Part shown: positions 1 through 8,137 of the stretch, one piece after another | How positions within the stretch are numbered: position 1 is the first letter of the stretch | How the letters are laid out: every line of letters begins with the position of its first letter | Assembly (NCBI GenBank): GCA_018698915.1 | Contig: JABIPN010000035.1 | Location: 1-38,813, forward strand | Source of the DNA: Candidatus Woesearchaeota archaeon | GTDB lineage: Archaea; Nanobdellota; Nanobdellia; UBA10117; ARS21 | Length of the DNA: 38,813 nucleotides | Direction of reading: 5' to 3' | Notes under the pieces: generated by a model | Database searches by the model: none | What the model saw: the letters and a program-made list of their open reading frames with translations, nothing else | Told to the model about the DNA's origin: nothing | Program-made: the position numbers and the translations under genes

Positions 1-1268
1 AAGGAACACTTACTATGGCAAGTTCACATTTTGTTTCAAATGGAACCGGCACCCTTTCAATAACTGGAGCAAATTTCTATAACTTAACGGTTGAAACTGG
101 AACCACAACGTTGGGAACTGCAGTTACCATTGATAATGTATTTTTGGTTACCGGAACTTTAACTACAAGTAATAATGCCGTGACTGCACCGAACATAGAT
201 TTGGATGGAACGATTAATGCAGGCTCGTCAGTTATAACAATAAATGGTAATGCAAATATGACGGGCGGAACTTATACTTCTGGAACTTCAAAGTTGGTTT
301 TAGGTGGAACAAGTGTTTTCAATCCAGGAGATAATTCCTTCGATAGATTAAATGTTAGTAGTGGAAATAATGCTAGACAATTTGGGAATGCCACAGTTAA
401 TCAATTATTTTGTCCGATTGGAGTTTACAATGTTAGTGGAGGAGCTAAATTATTTTTGAATAGATCTGTACAATTATGCTCAACACAATCTTACTGGAAT
501 ATTTCACTTCATAACGGAAATATAATTAATGCATCTATTAACGGAACTAATATAACTCATGTTAATGGATCTAATGTTGTAATACATCCAATTTCTAGTT
601 TCATTGTAGACTCAGGAAATTTCAAAAATGTTTCATCTTATGCGAATATTACTGCATCTGCCGGAACGTCTTCAGTTGATATAAATATTTCTTATCGTGA
701 CGAAGATGTTAATGATGTTTCTGAAAGTACTATCAAGATTTTCAGATATACAGGAAGTGCTTGGAGCGAAGTTACAGGAGCAACAGTTAATATGGCAACT
801 AATATTATCTCAGCAACATTGAAAACTTTCTCATTATTTGGTGGAGGTGGTCTTGAGAAATCTATATCTATTGCTCTGTCTACGAATTTATCTAATAATT
901 TGGGTTGGACTGTTTCAAATACAACCGGATTAGAATGGAAAGCTCATAATAATAACGGAACGGGCATAACAGGCTATCATATTAATGTTAGTGCAAATCA
1001 TACTTCGGTAAATTTAACAATTAAAGCAGATTCTGCATTAACTAGTGGCGGAAATACAATTCCACTGGCTAATTTTAATTACAGTTATAATAATTCAGAT
1101 AGCACCGTTCCCGGTTTCAACAAATCAATTACTACAGCTGCGTCATTTATTGGTAATGAATTAGTAAATAAATCAGTAACTTGGTTGAAGTTTTTCCTAA
1201 CAGTTCCTACGCGTCAAGCAGCAGGAAACTATACAAATACCGTTACTATTGCTGCAACAGCTTCATAA
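1..1268 (+). CDS. Secreted/surface beta-strand-repeat protein, 5'-truncated by window edge
   Basis: Frame open to the window edge (GTLTMASSHF...). Repetitive Gly/Thr/Asn beta-strand motifs such as FYNLTVETGTTTLGTAVTIDNVFLVTGTLTT. Many N-x-S/T sequons. C-terminal domain ends WLKFFLTVPTRQAAGNYTNTVTIAATAS. Confidence 0.75.
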   Translation, partial: GTLTMASSHFVSNGTGTLSITGANFYNLTVETGTTTLGTAVTIDNVFLVTGTLTTSNNAVTAPNIDLDGTINAGSSVITINGNANMTGGTYTSGTSKLVLGGTSVFNPGDNSFDRLNVSSGNNARQFGNATVNQLFCPIGVYNVSGGAKLFLNRSVQLCSTQSYWNISLHNGNIINASINGTNITHVNGSNVVIHPISSFIVDSGNFKNVSSYANITASAGTSSVDINISYRDEDVNDVSESTIKIFRYTGSAWSEVTGATVNMATNIISATLKTFSLFGGGGLEKSISIALSTNLSNNLGWTVSNTTGLEWKAHNNNGTGITGYHINVSANHTSVNLTIKADSALTSGGNTIPLANFNYSYNNSDSTVPGFNKSITTAASFIGNELVNKSVTWLKFFLTVPTRQAAGNYTNTVTIAATAS

Positions 1269-1269
1269 A

Positions 1270-1416
1270 ATGAAAGAGAGAATTACAATAAGTATTGAAA
1301 GAAGATTGCTTAAGAAAATAGATTCCAGTATCAATGATTATCTTTTTGCAAATCGTAGTCATGGATTTGAATATTTAATTTCGGAGGAAAAGCGAAAAGC
1401 TAAAAGTAGAAAATGA
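1270..1416 (+). CDS. Small ribbon-helix-helix (CopG/MetJ-like) DNA-binding protein, 48 aa
   Basis: Manual translation MKERITISIERRLLKKIDSSINDYLFANRSHGFEYLISEEKRKAKSRK*. Basic beta strand then two helices fits RHH. ATGA overlap with the next gene. Absent from the supplied ORF track (<60 aa). Confidence 0.7.
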   Translation: MKERITISIERRLLKKIDSSINDYLFANRSHGFEYLISEEKRKAKSRK

Positions 1417-2159
1417 TAACTAAAAATATGAAGAAGTTTTTGGCATTGATGATTATTTTTACAGTTTTATTTAGTCCAGTTATTGCGCTGAAAGGTGTTG
1501 GGATTAAATATGGTATTGAATATACTAACGTTGGAGAAGGAAAGGAAACTTGTCTAAATTATGGTATTTATAATCCGTGGGATGAGTCTGTTGTTGCTGA
1601 ACTAACTGCAGATGGAGAGTTGGAGCAATTTATTAAAAAGGTCTACAGTAAAAAGATTCCTGGAGGAACAAGTAGCGGAGATGCAATTCAAGTTAAAGTT
1701 TGCTTTGATATCCCCAGAAAAACATTAGATAATTGCGAGGATACTAAAGTTTTTGAAGGAACTGTTATTGCCAGAGAAAAGAAAGAAAATTCACTTGGTG
1801 GTGTTGGTTCTGCAACATCAACAGTAGTTACTGCACCACTTACTCTTGAAGTTGTATGTAATGAAGGTATTACTGGTTCCGCTTCAGCATCAACAGGAAA
1901 TTCGTTTAAAAATATCAGTTTGGGTTTGATATTTATTTTCAGTTTAGCAGGAATCGTTTATTTCATGTTATTAAATAAGAAGAAACAGAAACGAGATCAT
2001 CCGATTGAATCGCATACTTTGAGAGAGATTTATATGAAAAAATATAGTGAATTGATGAAATTACATGTTAGAATCGCAGCAGGAGAACGCAATCCTGAAC
2101 TTCTGAGACAATATAATTCTTTACGTGAGTATTTAGAGCTTCTAAAAGAAGATATGTAA
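1413..2159 (+). CDS. Signal-peptide/single-TM extracytoplasmic protein with cytosolic coiled-coil tail
   Basis: N-terminal hydrophobic signal (MKKFLALMIIFTVLFSPVIA), beta-rich middle, C-terminal TM (ISLGLIFIFSLAGIVYFMLL) followed by KKKQKR and a helical tail. Confidence 0.75.
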   Translation: MITKNMKKFLALMIIFTVLFSPVIALKGVGIKYGIEYTNVGEGKETCLNYGIYNPWDESVVAELTADGELEQFIKKVYSKKIPGGTSSGDAIQVKVCFDIPRKTLDNCEDTKVFEGTVIAREKKENSLGGVGSATSTVVTAPLTLEVVCNEGITGSASASTGNSFKNISLGLIFIFSLAGIVYFMLLNKKKQKRDHPIESHTLREIYMKKYSELMKLHVRIAAGERNPELLRQYNSLREYLELLKEDM

Positions 2160-2173
2160 ACCTTTTTTATATG

Positions 2174-2230
2174 TGTTAACATTGTTAACAAAGATAAGTT
2201 ATATAAACCAAGATGTTAATATTGTTAACA
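2174..2230. promoter_or_regulatory. Operator-like paired palindromes flanking a TATA box
   Basis: TGTTAACA-T-TGTTAACA at 2174-2190 and TGTTAATA-T-TGTTAACA at 2214-2230, 40 bp apart, with ttatataaa (~2199-2207) between them, just upstream of the 2232 ORF. Confidence 0.6.
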
Positions 2231-2231
2231 G

Positions 2232-2726
2232 TTGGGTGGTAGATTGAATAAATCAATCAAGAATAGACAGATTTACGTATATTCTTCTAGTCACTTGACT
2301 CCTACTGAACGTGTAAAGTTTTTTTACGCTTTGAAGGGCCGGAACGGTAAGCCAGGAATTTTAGATACTACTCAATCGGTATTTTTTGCAAAATCCGTTC
2401 TAAGTGTTCTTCCTGCGCAGTTTGAAGAGATTGAACAGTTTCTGAAAGAATGGAACTGTAAATTTTATATTAAGAAGATCAAATCTTCTAACAAACCAAC
2501 ACATGCGTTAATTCGTTATTCTACCACCCATATGAATTCGACTGAGCGTGTAAAATTCGTCTATGCAGTACATGGGCGAGGCAGTTCTGAAGGCTTCTTG
2601 AGGGATAAAGAAATTTTGGCAAAAACAGCACTATTTGTATCCATAAAAAAGTTAGCAGAAATTAAAAAATTCTTTGGAAGTTGGAACTGCGAATTATTAA
2701 TTGAGGAGGTGGAAGCTAGTGAGTAA
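2232..2726 (+). CDS. Protein with two tandem copies of a ~70-aa domain (function unknown)
   Basis: Internal duplication: YSSSHLTPTERVKFFYALKGR...FLKEWNCKFYIKKI versus YSTTHMNSTERVKFVYAVHGR...FFGSWNCELLIEEV. TTG start. Confidence 0.7.
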   Translation: MGGRLNKSIKNRQIYVYSSSHLTPTERVKFFYALKGRNGKPGILDTTQSVFFAKSVLSVLPAQFEEIEQFLKEWNCKFYIKKIKSSNKPTHALIRYSTTHMNSTERVKFVYAVHGRGSSEGFLRDKEILAKTALFVSIKKLAEIKKFFGSWNCELLIEEVEASE

Positions 2727-3585
2727 TATTTATCGATTGAAGAAAGAATTGAATCATATTGCTAAGCTTAGATCTGAGCTTTACAATAGAAGAAAGAAGT
2801 TTGCAGAAAAAGTATATGTGCTGAATAAACAATATAAACAATCTGAGATAAATCACTTTGATTATTCGGAAAAATTTGAATCTTTGCTTGGAAATAGAAC
2901 AATTGATGGACTTGAGAAACAACACAGAAGAAAGATTGAGTCTTTGAATCATCGAGATCATGCAATAAGAAATGTAATAAGAAGGCAAGAGCTAAAGAAA
3001 TCAGCAATTGTTAAAACCGCAGTATTATCAGTAATGGTGATGTTAGCAATATCAATGCCATTCACAATTGATTCAGGAATAACTGGATTTGCTACATCAC
3101 AATCTGTTGGAACTACAGCAACTGCAAACATTATTTATTATTATGCGTTAGCAGAGTCTACAGACTTCAGTAGCGGAATTGATTTCGGTACGATTACACA
3201 TAATACTCAGAATAATAATGCTACAGTAAACTATGATAATTCCGGAACAGGATATGCCTTGAATCTATCTGCTGATTCCAATACAGATATCTCGATTTGT
3301 GTAAAGGCAAATACTGATCTGAAAATACATTCAAGTCCAAGCAATATAATTGGAATCGGAAATATGACATTTAATGCTTCAACTACCAATACCTCCAGCA
3401 CACCTAGCTTCAGCACAAGAACTGAAATGAATACTTCAGTATATCGGAATGCAACTCATAATTTGGGTGCTGGAAATGCAACGTTCTTCAGATTCTGGTT
3501 AACAGTACCCGATGCAACAGTTCCGGGAACATATAATAATACTGCTGAATTTAAAGCAGTAAGAGCAGGAACGGATTGCGCTTAG
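2719..3585 (+). CDS. Bitopic membrane protein: N-terminal cytosolic coiled coil, TM, extracellular beta domain
   Basis: GTG 2719 preceded by an SD-like GGAGGTGG. Coiled coil, TM (TAVLSVMVMLAISMPFTI), then a beta domain ending FFRFWLTVPDATVPGTYNNTAEFKAV, similar to the end of the 1-1268 ORF. Confidence 0.7.
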   Translation: MSNIYRLKKELNHIAKLRSELYNRRKKFAEKVYVLNKQYKQSEINHFDYSEKFESLLGNRTIDGLEKQHRRKIESLNHRDHAIRNVIRRQELKKSAIVKTAVLSVMVMLAISMPFTIDSGITGFATSQSVGTTATANIIYYYALAESTDFSSGIDFGTITHNTQNNNATVNYDNSGTGYALNLSADSNTDISICVKANTDLKIHSSPSNIIGIGNMTFNASTTNTSSTPSFSTRTEMNTSVYRNATHNLGAGNATFFRFWLTVPDATVPGTYNNTAEFKAVRAGTDCA

Positions 3586-3633
3586 TGTTTTGTTTTAAGA
3601 AATCTTTAAATAGAAAGTAAGTTCTAATCTATT

Positions 3634-3855
3634 ATGAATATCGACTCCTCAAATAGAAAAATAATGACAGCAGGTTTGGTGCTTTTAGTAGTTGCTGGAG
3701 GATTGGGAATATATATGGTTGCAGATAGTTTTAATTCAGAGTTACCGCTTCCATCTCAAAGCGGAACTGGTTCTTTTTCTATTGAAGTTGTTGAAGGCGA
3801 ATTAAGTAATGGTGAAGAAATCACGGAAACTGGCGCAGACGAAGCGCATCAATAA
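3634..3855 (+). CDS. Small N-terminally membrane-anchored protein
   Basis: TM (IMTAGLVLLVVAGGLGIYMVA) then GTGSFSIEVVEGELSNGEE. 73 aa. Overlaps the next ORF by 47 nt in another frame. Confidence 0.55.
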   Translation: MNIDSSNRKIMTAGLVLLVVAGGLGIYMVADSFNSELPLPSQSGTGSFSIEVVEGELSNGEEITETGADEAHQ

Positions 3856-4417
3856 TAATGAGTACGCAGTAATTGGCGCACTTGCTTTAGTAGTTGCAGC
3901 TATTTTTGTTCTTCAGCTATATGATTTTAGTTTTTTAGGAAAAGCCACAGGAACGTTTGATATAACCGTATCTGGCGGAGTTGGTTGTAATATTGATCAA
4001 AATGCAACCATTGGTTCTATTGCAGCAGGATCTACAACTACCACTGCAGATTATGCAGGATCGACAGGAACTGGACTTGTATTAAATAATACGGGAAATG
4101 TAGATCTAAGAGTTGATATAGTCAGCAACGCATCAAATACAACACTATTCCCTGGATCAGGACCACTATTTCTTTTCAATGTAAGTGCAGGAGTTGGGGC
4201 TGATGTCGAAACTGGAGTTGATATAATAACTAATAATGGAACCGACTATGGGAGTTGGACAAATGTTAGCACAGCTTCAATACTTATCGCAGATAATTTC
4301 ACATATTTTTCAACAAACGATACAATTAGAATTGACTTCAATGTAAGTATTCCTGCAGACGCAACAGCTGGAGTAAAGAAAGCAACAATAACTCTTAATT
4401 GTACTGAAAGACCATAA
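3809..4417 (+). CDS. N-terminally anchored extracellular beta-sandwich-like protein
   Basis: TM (YAVIGALALVVAAIFVLQLY) then GTFDITVSGGVGCNIDQNATIG...; terminal DFNVSIPADATAGVKKATITLNC. Sequon-rich. Confidence 0.7.
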   Translation: MVKKSRKLAQTKRINNNEYAVIGALALVVAAIFVLQLYDFSFLGKATGTFDITVSGGVGCNIDQNATIGSIAAGSTTTTADYAGSTGTGLVLNNTGNVDLRVDIVSNASNTTLFPGSGPLFLFNVSAGVGADVETGVDIITNNGTDYGSWTNVSTASILIADNFTYFSTNDTIRIDFNVSIPADATAGVKKATITLNCTERP

Positions 4418-4902
4418 TGAGATATTTATTGACGCTTTTGTTATTACCTGGAGTTTTAGCATTAGGTGTTTCCCCGGGCATCGTAGAATATGATTTTGTT
4501 TCTGGAGGAACTTATAAAGGATACGCGTGCATAAATGATGCTGAAGGCATGAATATCACTTTAAGCATATCGGATGATTATTTGATTACTGATTTTGAAT
4601 TCGATAAAAATCATTTTATTTCAACTAAATATTCTGAATGCGTTAATTACACTTTCAAAACAGTTTATTTTGTAGATCCAAGTAAAACCAGTTCCACTTA
4701 TATTTATGCAGAGGAATCACTTCCTGAAGCTAGGAATGGTGCATTTAGTGTTAGAGTTGGACAACAATTAGCAATTAATACAACTGATGCTCCAATTAAA
4801 GAAGATATACCCGAAATAGGAATCACCTTTACTTCAATTGCATTGGGATTGTTTATTATTGCGATTTTAATACTTTTCTTCATTAGGCGCAAGCGTAACT
4901 AA
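4417..4902 (+). CDS. Signal peptide + extracellular Ig-like domain + C-terminal TM (DUF916/COG1470-like architecture)
   Basis: MRYLLTLLLLPGVLALGVSPGIVEYDFVSGGTYKGYACINDAEG...; C-terminal TM and RRKRN tail. 1-nt overlap with the preceding gene. Confidence 0.65.
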   Translation: MRYLLTLLLLPGVLALGVSPGIVEYDFVSGGTYKGYACINDAEGMNITLSISDDYLITDFEFDKNHFISTKYSECVNYTFKTVYFVDPSKTSSTYIYAEESLPEARNGAFSVRVGQQLAINTTDAPIKEDIPEIGITFTSIALGLFIIAILILFFIRRKRN

Positions 4903-4932
4903 ATTTATTAATCATTGGAAACTTTGAATTAT

Positions 4933-6510
4933 ATGCGTAAATTACTTTTGATTTTAAGTTTGGTACTATTACCTAGTGTATTCGCCCTTAGTATTTTTGA
5001 TGCCTTTACAATAATCGATCCTTTTGCTTCAGGAACTTTTTCAATAAGTGTTGATGCTGGAAATACACCAATTTGGAATCAATCCATTTCTAATGTTACA
5101 GTAAATCAAGATGCGAGTGTGTCTACAGTAGATGCAAATATGACTCTTCTTGGAAATGGTCAATGTACTGATGCCGATGGAACCACTCCAACTTTTTCAG
5201 TAGCTAGTGAAAATACTTCTGCAGTTGATTGTTCAGTCTCAGGAGTTCAATTAAATATTACTCCTGCAAGTAGTTTTTATGGTAATTCTACGTGTATAAT
5301 TTCTTGTGCTGATGCCACGAATTCAACAAATAGTACTTTTACTATTACAGTAAATGAAGTTTCAGCTGGCGGAGCTGGTGGCGGTGCAGGAGGTGCTGGA
5401 GGTGGCGGTGCAGGAGGTGCAGGAGGTGCAGCAGCTGAATGTTCAGAAGATAGTGATTGTTCTAGCGGATATAGTTGTAATACTGGTACTGATCAATGTT
5501 ATGATTCATGTTCAAGTAATTCTCAATGTGCTAGTGGATATTTTTGTAGTTCTTCAAATACTTGTGATGAAATAGAATGTAATTATGATAGTGATTGTTC
5601 AGAGGGTTATGCTTGTGATACTAGTGATTATGCATGTTATGACTCTTGTTCATCAAATGATGAGTGTGCTAGCGGATATTATTGTGATGAGGATGCATCT
5701 TGCGAATCTGGTTCGGGAGGAGGTGCAGCTTTTTTCTTAGCACCAACATTTAAGATAGAACCCGAAATTATTAATATTAAATTAACTGAAGGTCAGACTG
5801 CTGTAAAAACTTTTACAATTTCAAATTTTAAAAGTATTCCTCGAAATTTCAGATTATCTTTAAGAGGTATAGCAAGTTTGGCCGTTATACCTACAAACGT
5901 ATTTATCGAAGCGAAGAGTAAAGAAGTAATTGGTATTGATTTTAAAGTTCCCGAAGATATACGTATTGGAGTCTATTCAGGCAGTATTGATGTTGAAGCT
6001 AAATTAATTAGTGTTATTGTAGAAGTTAGATCAGAATATTCAGACTTAGAAATTGGACTTACTTTACAAGGGAATAAATCTTCATTTGCACCATTTGCTG
6101 GACAATTTGATATGCGCGCAGTATATCCGGGACAAGATTTATCACCAAAAGTGGATTTATCTTCATTTTATGAACGAGGATTCTCACTTTTAGATGTTGA
6201 ATACTCACTTTTAGATTCAGAAAATCAAGTAGTTTATTCTGAAATTGTTGAAACTCAATTTAATAGTGAGCCGTTCACTAAATATATTACTTTACCAACA
6301 AATATAGCTCCGGGTAGATATGTTTTGTCAGTATTAATTGATCAAGGAGAAGTTTCAGGTTTAGCCTCTAAGACGTTTGATGTTCGTTCTAGATTCTCAC
6401 TTTTAGATGATTTTGTAATACAACTATCGATTATTATACTAATAATTTCAGCAATTTTCTTATTATATGTACATTATCGAGCTAAGAAACACAAGCCAAA
6501 ATCAAGATAG
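4933..6510 (+). CDS. Secreted multidomain protein: beta domain, Gly/Ala linker, Cys-rich repeats, Ig-like domains, C-terminal TM
   Basis: Signal peptide MRKLLLILSLVLLPSVFA, SGTFSISVDAGN, GAGGGAGGAGGGGAGGAGG linker, CSEDSDCSSGYSC repeats, C-terminal TM. The track starts at 4915; the start at 4933 fits the signal peptide better. Confidence 0.75.
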   Translation: MRKLLLILSLVLLPSVFALSIFDAFTIIDPFASGTFSISVDAGNTPIWNQSISNVTVNQDASVSTVDANMTLLGNGQCTDADGTTPTFSVASENTSAVDCSVSGVQLNITPASSFYGNSTCIISCADATNSTNSTFTITVNEVSAGGAGGGAGGAGGGGAGGAGGAAAECSEDSDCSSGYSCNTGTDQCYDSCSSNSQCASGYFCSSSNTCDEIECNYDSDCSEGYACDTSDYACYDSCSSNDECASGYYCDEDASCESGSGGGAAFFLAPTFKIEPEIINIKLTEGQTAVKTFTISNFKSIPRNFRLSLRGIASLAVIPTNVFIEAKSKEVIGIDFKVPEDIRIGVYSGSIDVEAKLISVIVEVRSEYSDLEIGLTLQGNKSSFAPFAGQFDMRAVYPGQDLSPKVDLSSFYERGFSLLDVEYSLLDSENQVVYSEIVETQFNSEPFTKYITLPTNIAPGRYVLSVLIDQGEVSGLASKTFDVRSRFSLLDDFVIQLSIIILIISAIFLLYVHYRAKKHKPKSR

Positions 6511-6540
6511 GTTTTTATAATTCAGATAGCTATTTTTCCT

Positions 6541-7533
6541 ATGCGTAAATTATTTATTTTGTTGTTATTAATACCCCTAGTTTCAGCCCATCATCCTGTT
6601 TTTGATGAAACTGGATTTGTTGAATCAGAATTACCAGTAGTATATTCTAATAAATTCTCACTTTCTGAAGTCGATATTACATTAGAGGATAATTCTTACT
6701 TTAATCTTGAAATTATCAATGAAGGTCCTGAATCATTGTTCTTAATTATTAATTATCCTGATTTTTTGAGTGGAGAGAAACAAGTTGAAATAAGAGACAC
6801 TTATAATTTAGAGGTTAAAGTTGATAATTCTAGAAATTCTTACGGACTTATTGAATTTCAAGCTCCAGAAGCCTCTCTTTTTTTACCTGTTACTCAGCTG
6901 TTAGCAGATAATGCAGCATTTGATAGCTTTGAAATAAGAATGAAGTCAGATGTGTATTTTGCAGGAAAAGATGCGTTAGTAAATGTTAAAATAACTGAAG
7001 ATAATTCGGAAATTACGAAACAAACTGAATTAATTTTTATACTATTTTCAAAAGACAATCAAAAAGTGTTTGAATCTACCAAAAATATCAAAGTAGACGC
7101 ATTATTTGATGAAGAAGTATCACTTTATTTACCTGAATACCTATCAAAAGGAGATTATATGCTCTTTGTTGAGGCCAGATATGCTGATCGTTCGGATTAT
7201 GATTCCTCACTTTTCTCTTTAGATGAGAAAAAATCGTTCAGTTATTGGATATATGTATTATTTATAGTAATTATTGGATTATTTATTTTTTTGATACATA
7301 ATAGTCATAAACATCTTAGTAATTTGAAGAAGATTCATACCAAACACTCACTTTCCATTAAGAAACACCATGCTTCGCGTGCAAAAGTGGAGCTTGTTGA
7401 GAAAAAGCTGTCTTCCATAAGATCTGCCTATTTAGCGGGGGCTATTTCTAAGAAAAACTATGATCTTGCAGTTAAAAAGTTAAAAGAAAAGATAAAACAA
7501 CTAAGAGATTCGGTAAAGCGAGGCCCGAAATGA
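6541..7533 (+). CDS. Signal-peptide/TM protein with cytosolic SHOCT-like helical tail
   Basis: MRKLFILLLLIPLVSA, beta-rich ectodomain, TM (YWIYVLFIVIIGLFIFLI), tail SAYLAGAISKKNYDLAVKKLKEKIKQL. Confidence 0.7.
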   Translation: MRKLFILLLLIPLVSAHHPVFDETGFVESELPVVYSNKFSLSEVDITLEDNSYFNLEIINEGPESLFLIINYPDFLSGEKQVEIRDTYNLEVKVDNSRNSYGLIEFQAPEASLFLPVTQLLADNAAFDSFEIRMKSDVYFAGKDALVNVKITEDNSEITKQTELIFILFSKDNQKVFESTKNIKVDALFDEEVSLYLPEYLSKGDYMLFVEARYADRSDYDSSLFSLDEKKSFSYWIYVLFIVIIGLFIFLIHNSHKHLSNLKKIHTKHSLSIKKHHASRAKVELVEKKLSSIRSAYLAGAISKKNYDLAVKKLKEKIKQLRDSVKRGPK

Positions 7534-7574
7534 GGAGTAACTGTTATAAACAACTGTATACTTTACTATCTATC

Positions 7575-8015
7575 ATGGCTGGAGATTCTACTGTTCAATC
7601 TGGTGCCGCTTGGCCACCTGAATCAACAAATTCTAGGACTTCAAAGCGAAAGACTTCTCGGCGAAGACCCACTTCGGCACGTAAAATTACTTCTAAACCT
7701 AAACTTACTAAAAGAAGAGTAACTAAGCGAAAGAACGAGAATTATTTGACTGCAGCAATATCTGATATTGGTAAAGAACTTAGAAGACTCACTTCTGGTA
7801 AAACTAAGTTACAAGGCCGTCTTAATAGGTCCAGAAAGGACTTACTTGGTCTAAAGGCAAAAGAAGACAATATTAGAGATAGATTAACTAAATTAATTGC
7901 AAAAGAAGGTCCAATTCATGAGCATCAACGGCTTTTGAAGCAGTCACTAACTAATATTAAAAATAAGATATTGAAAGTCAAGAAAATTCGAGAAGAAATT
8001 CGAGATCCAGAATAA
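7575..8015 (+). CDS. Basic, coiled-coil hypothetical protein
   Basis: Likely start MAGDSTVQS at 7575 (track starts at 7530). Lys/Arg/Ser/Thr-rich N-terminus, helical C-terminus. Confidence 0.6.
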   Translation: MAGDSTVQSGAAWPPESTNSRTSKRKTSRRRPTSARKITSKPKLTKRRVTKRKNENYLTAAISDIGKELRRLTSGKTKLQGRLNRSRKDLLGLKAKEDNIRDRLTKLIAKEGPIHEHQRLLKQSLTNIKNKILKVKKIREEIRDPE

Positions 8016-8061
8016 ATTTTTTTATTTTTTCAGATTTAGTAAGGTTTTTATTGTTCAGACG

Positions 8062-8134
8062 AGTTAAACTATTGTTAAACACATGTTAAACACATCCAAT
8101 CAGATGTTGAACAAGTCTAAACGTGTTTAAACAG
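8062..8134. repeat. Phased ~11-bp TGTTAAACACA direct-repeat array upstream of the wHTH gene
   Basis: Exact tandem TGTTAAACACA at 8073-8083 and 8084-8094. Degenerate units at 8062-8072, 8105-8115 and around 8115-8134, including GTTTAAAC. Confidence 0.6.
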
Positions 8135-8137
8135 AAG

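Noticed and set aside
2232-2726. LAGLIDADG homing endonuclease from the duplicated-domain layout
   Set aside because: No LAGLIDADG-like motif in either repeat and no split host gene.
5354-5575. 73-aa plus ORF inside the Cys-rich protein gene
   Set aside because: Alternate-frame reading of the Gly/Ala and Cys-rich repeats.
8062-8134. Possible CRISPR array
   Set aside because: Repeats are 11 bp and head-to-tail without unique ~30-40 nt spacers; no cas genes in the window.
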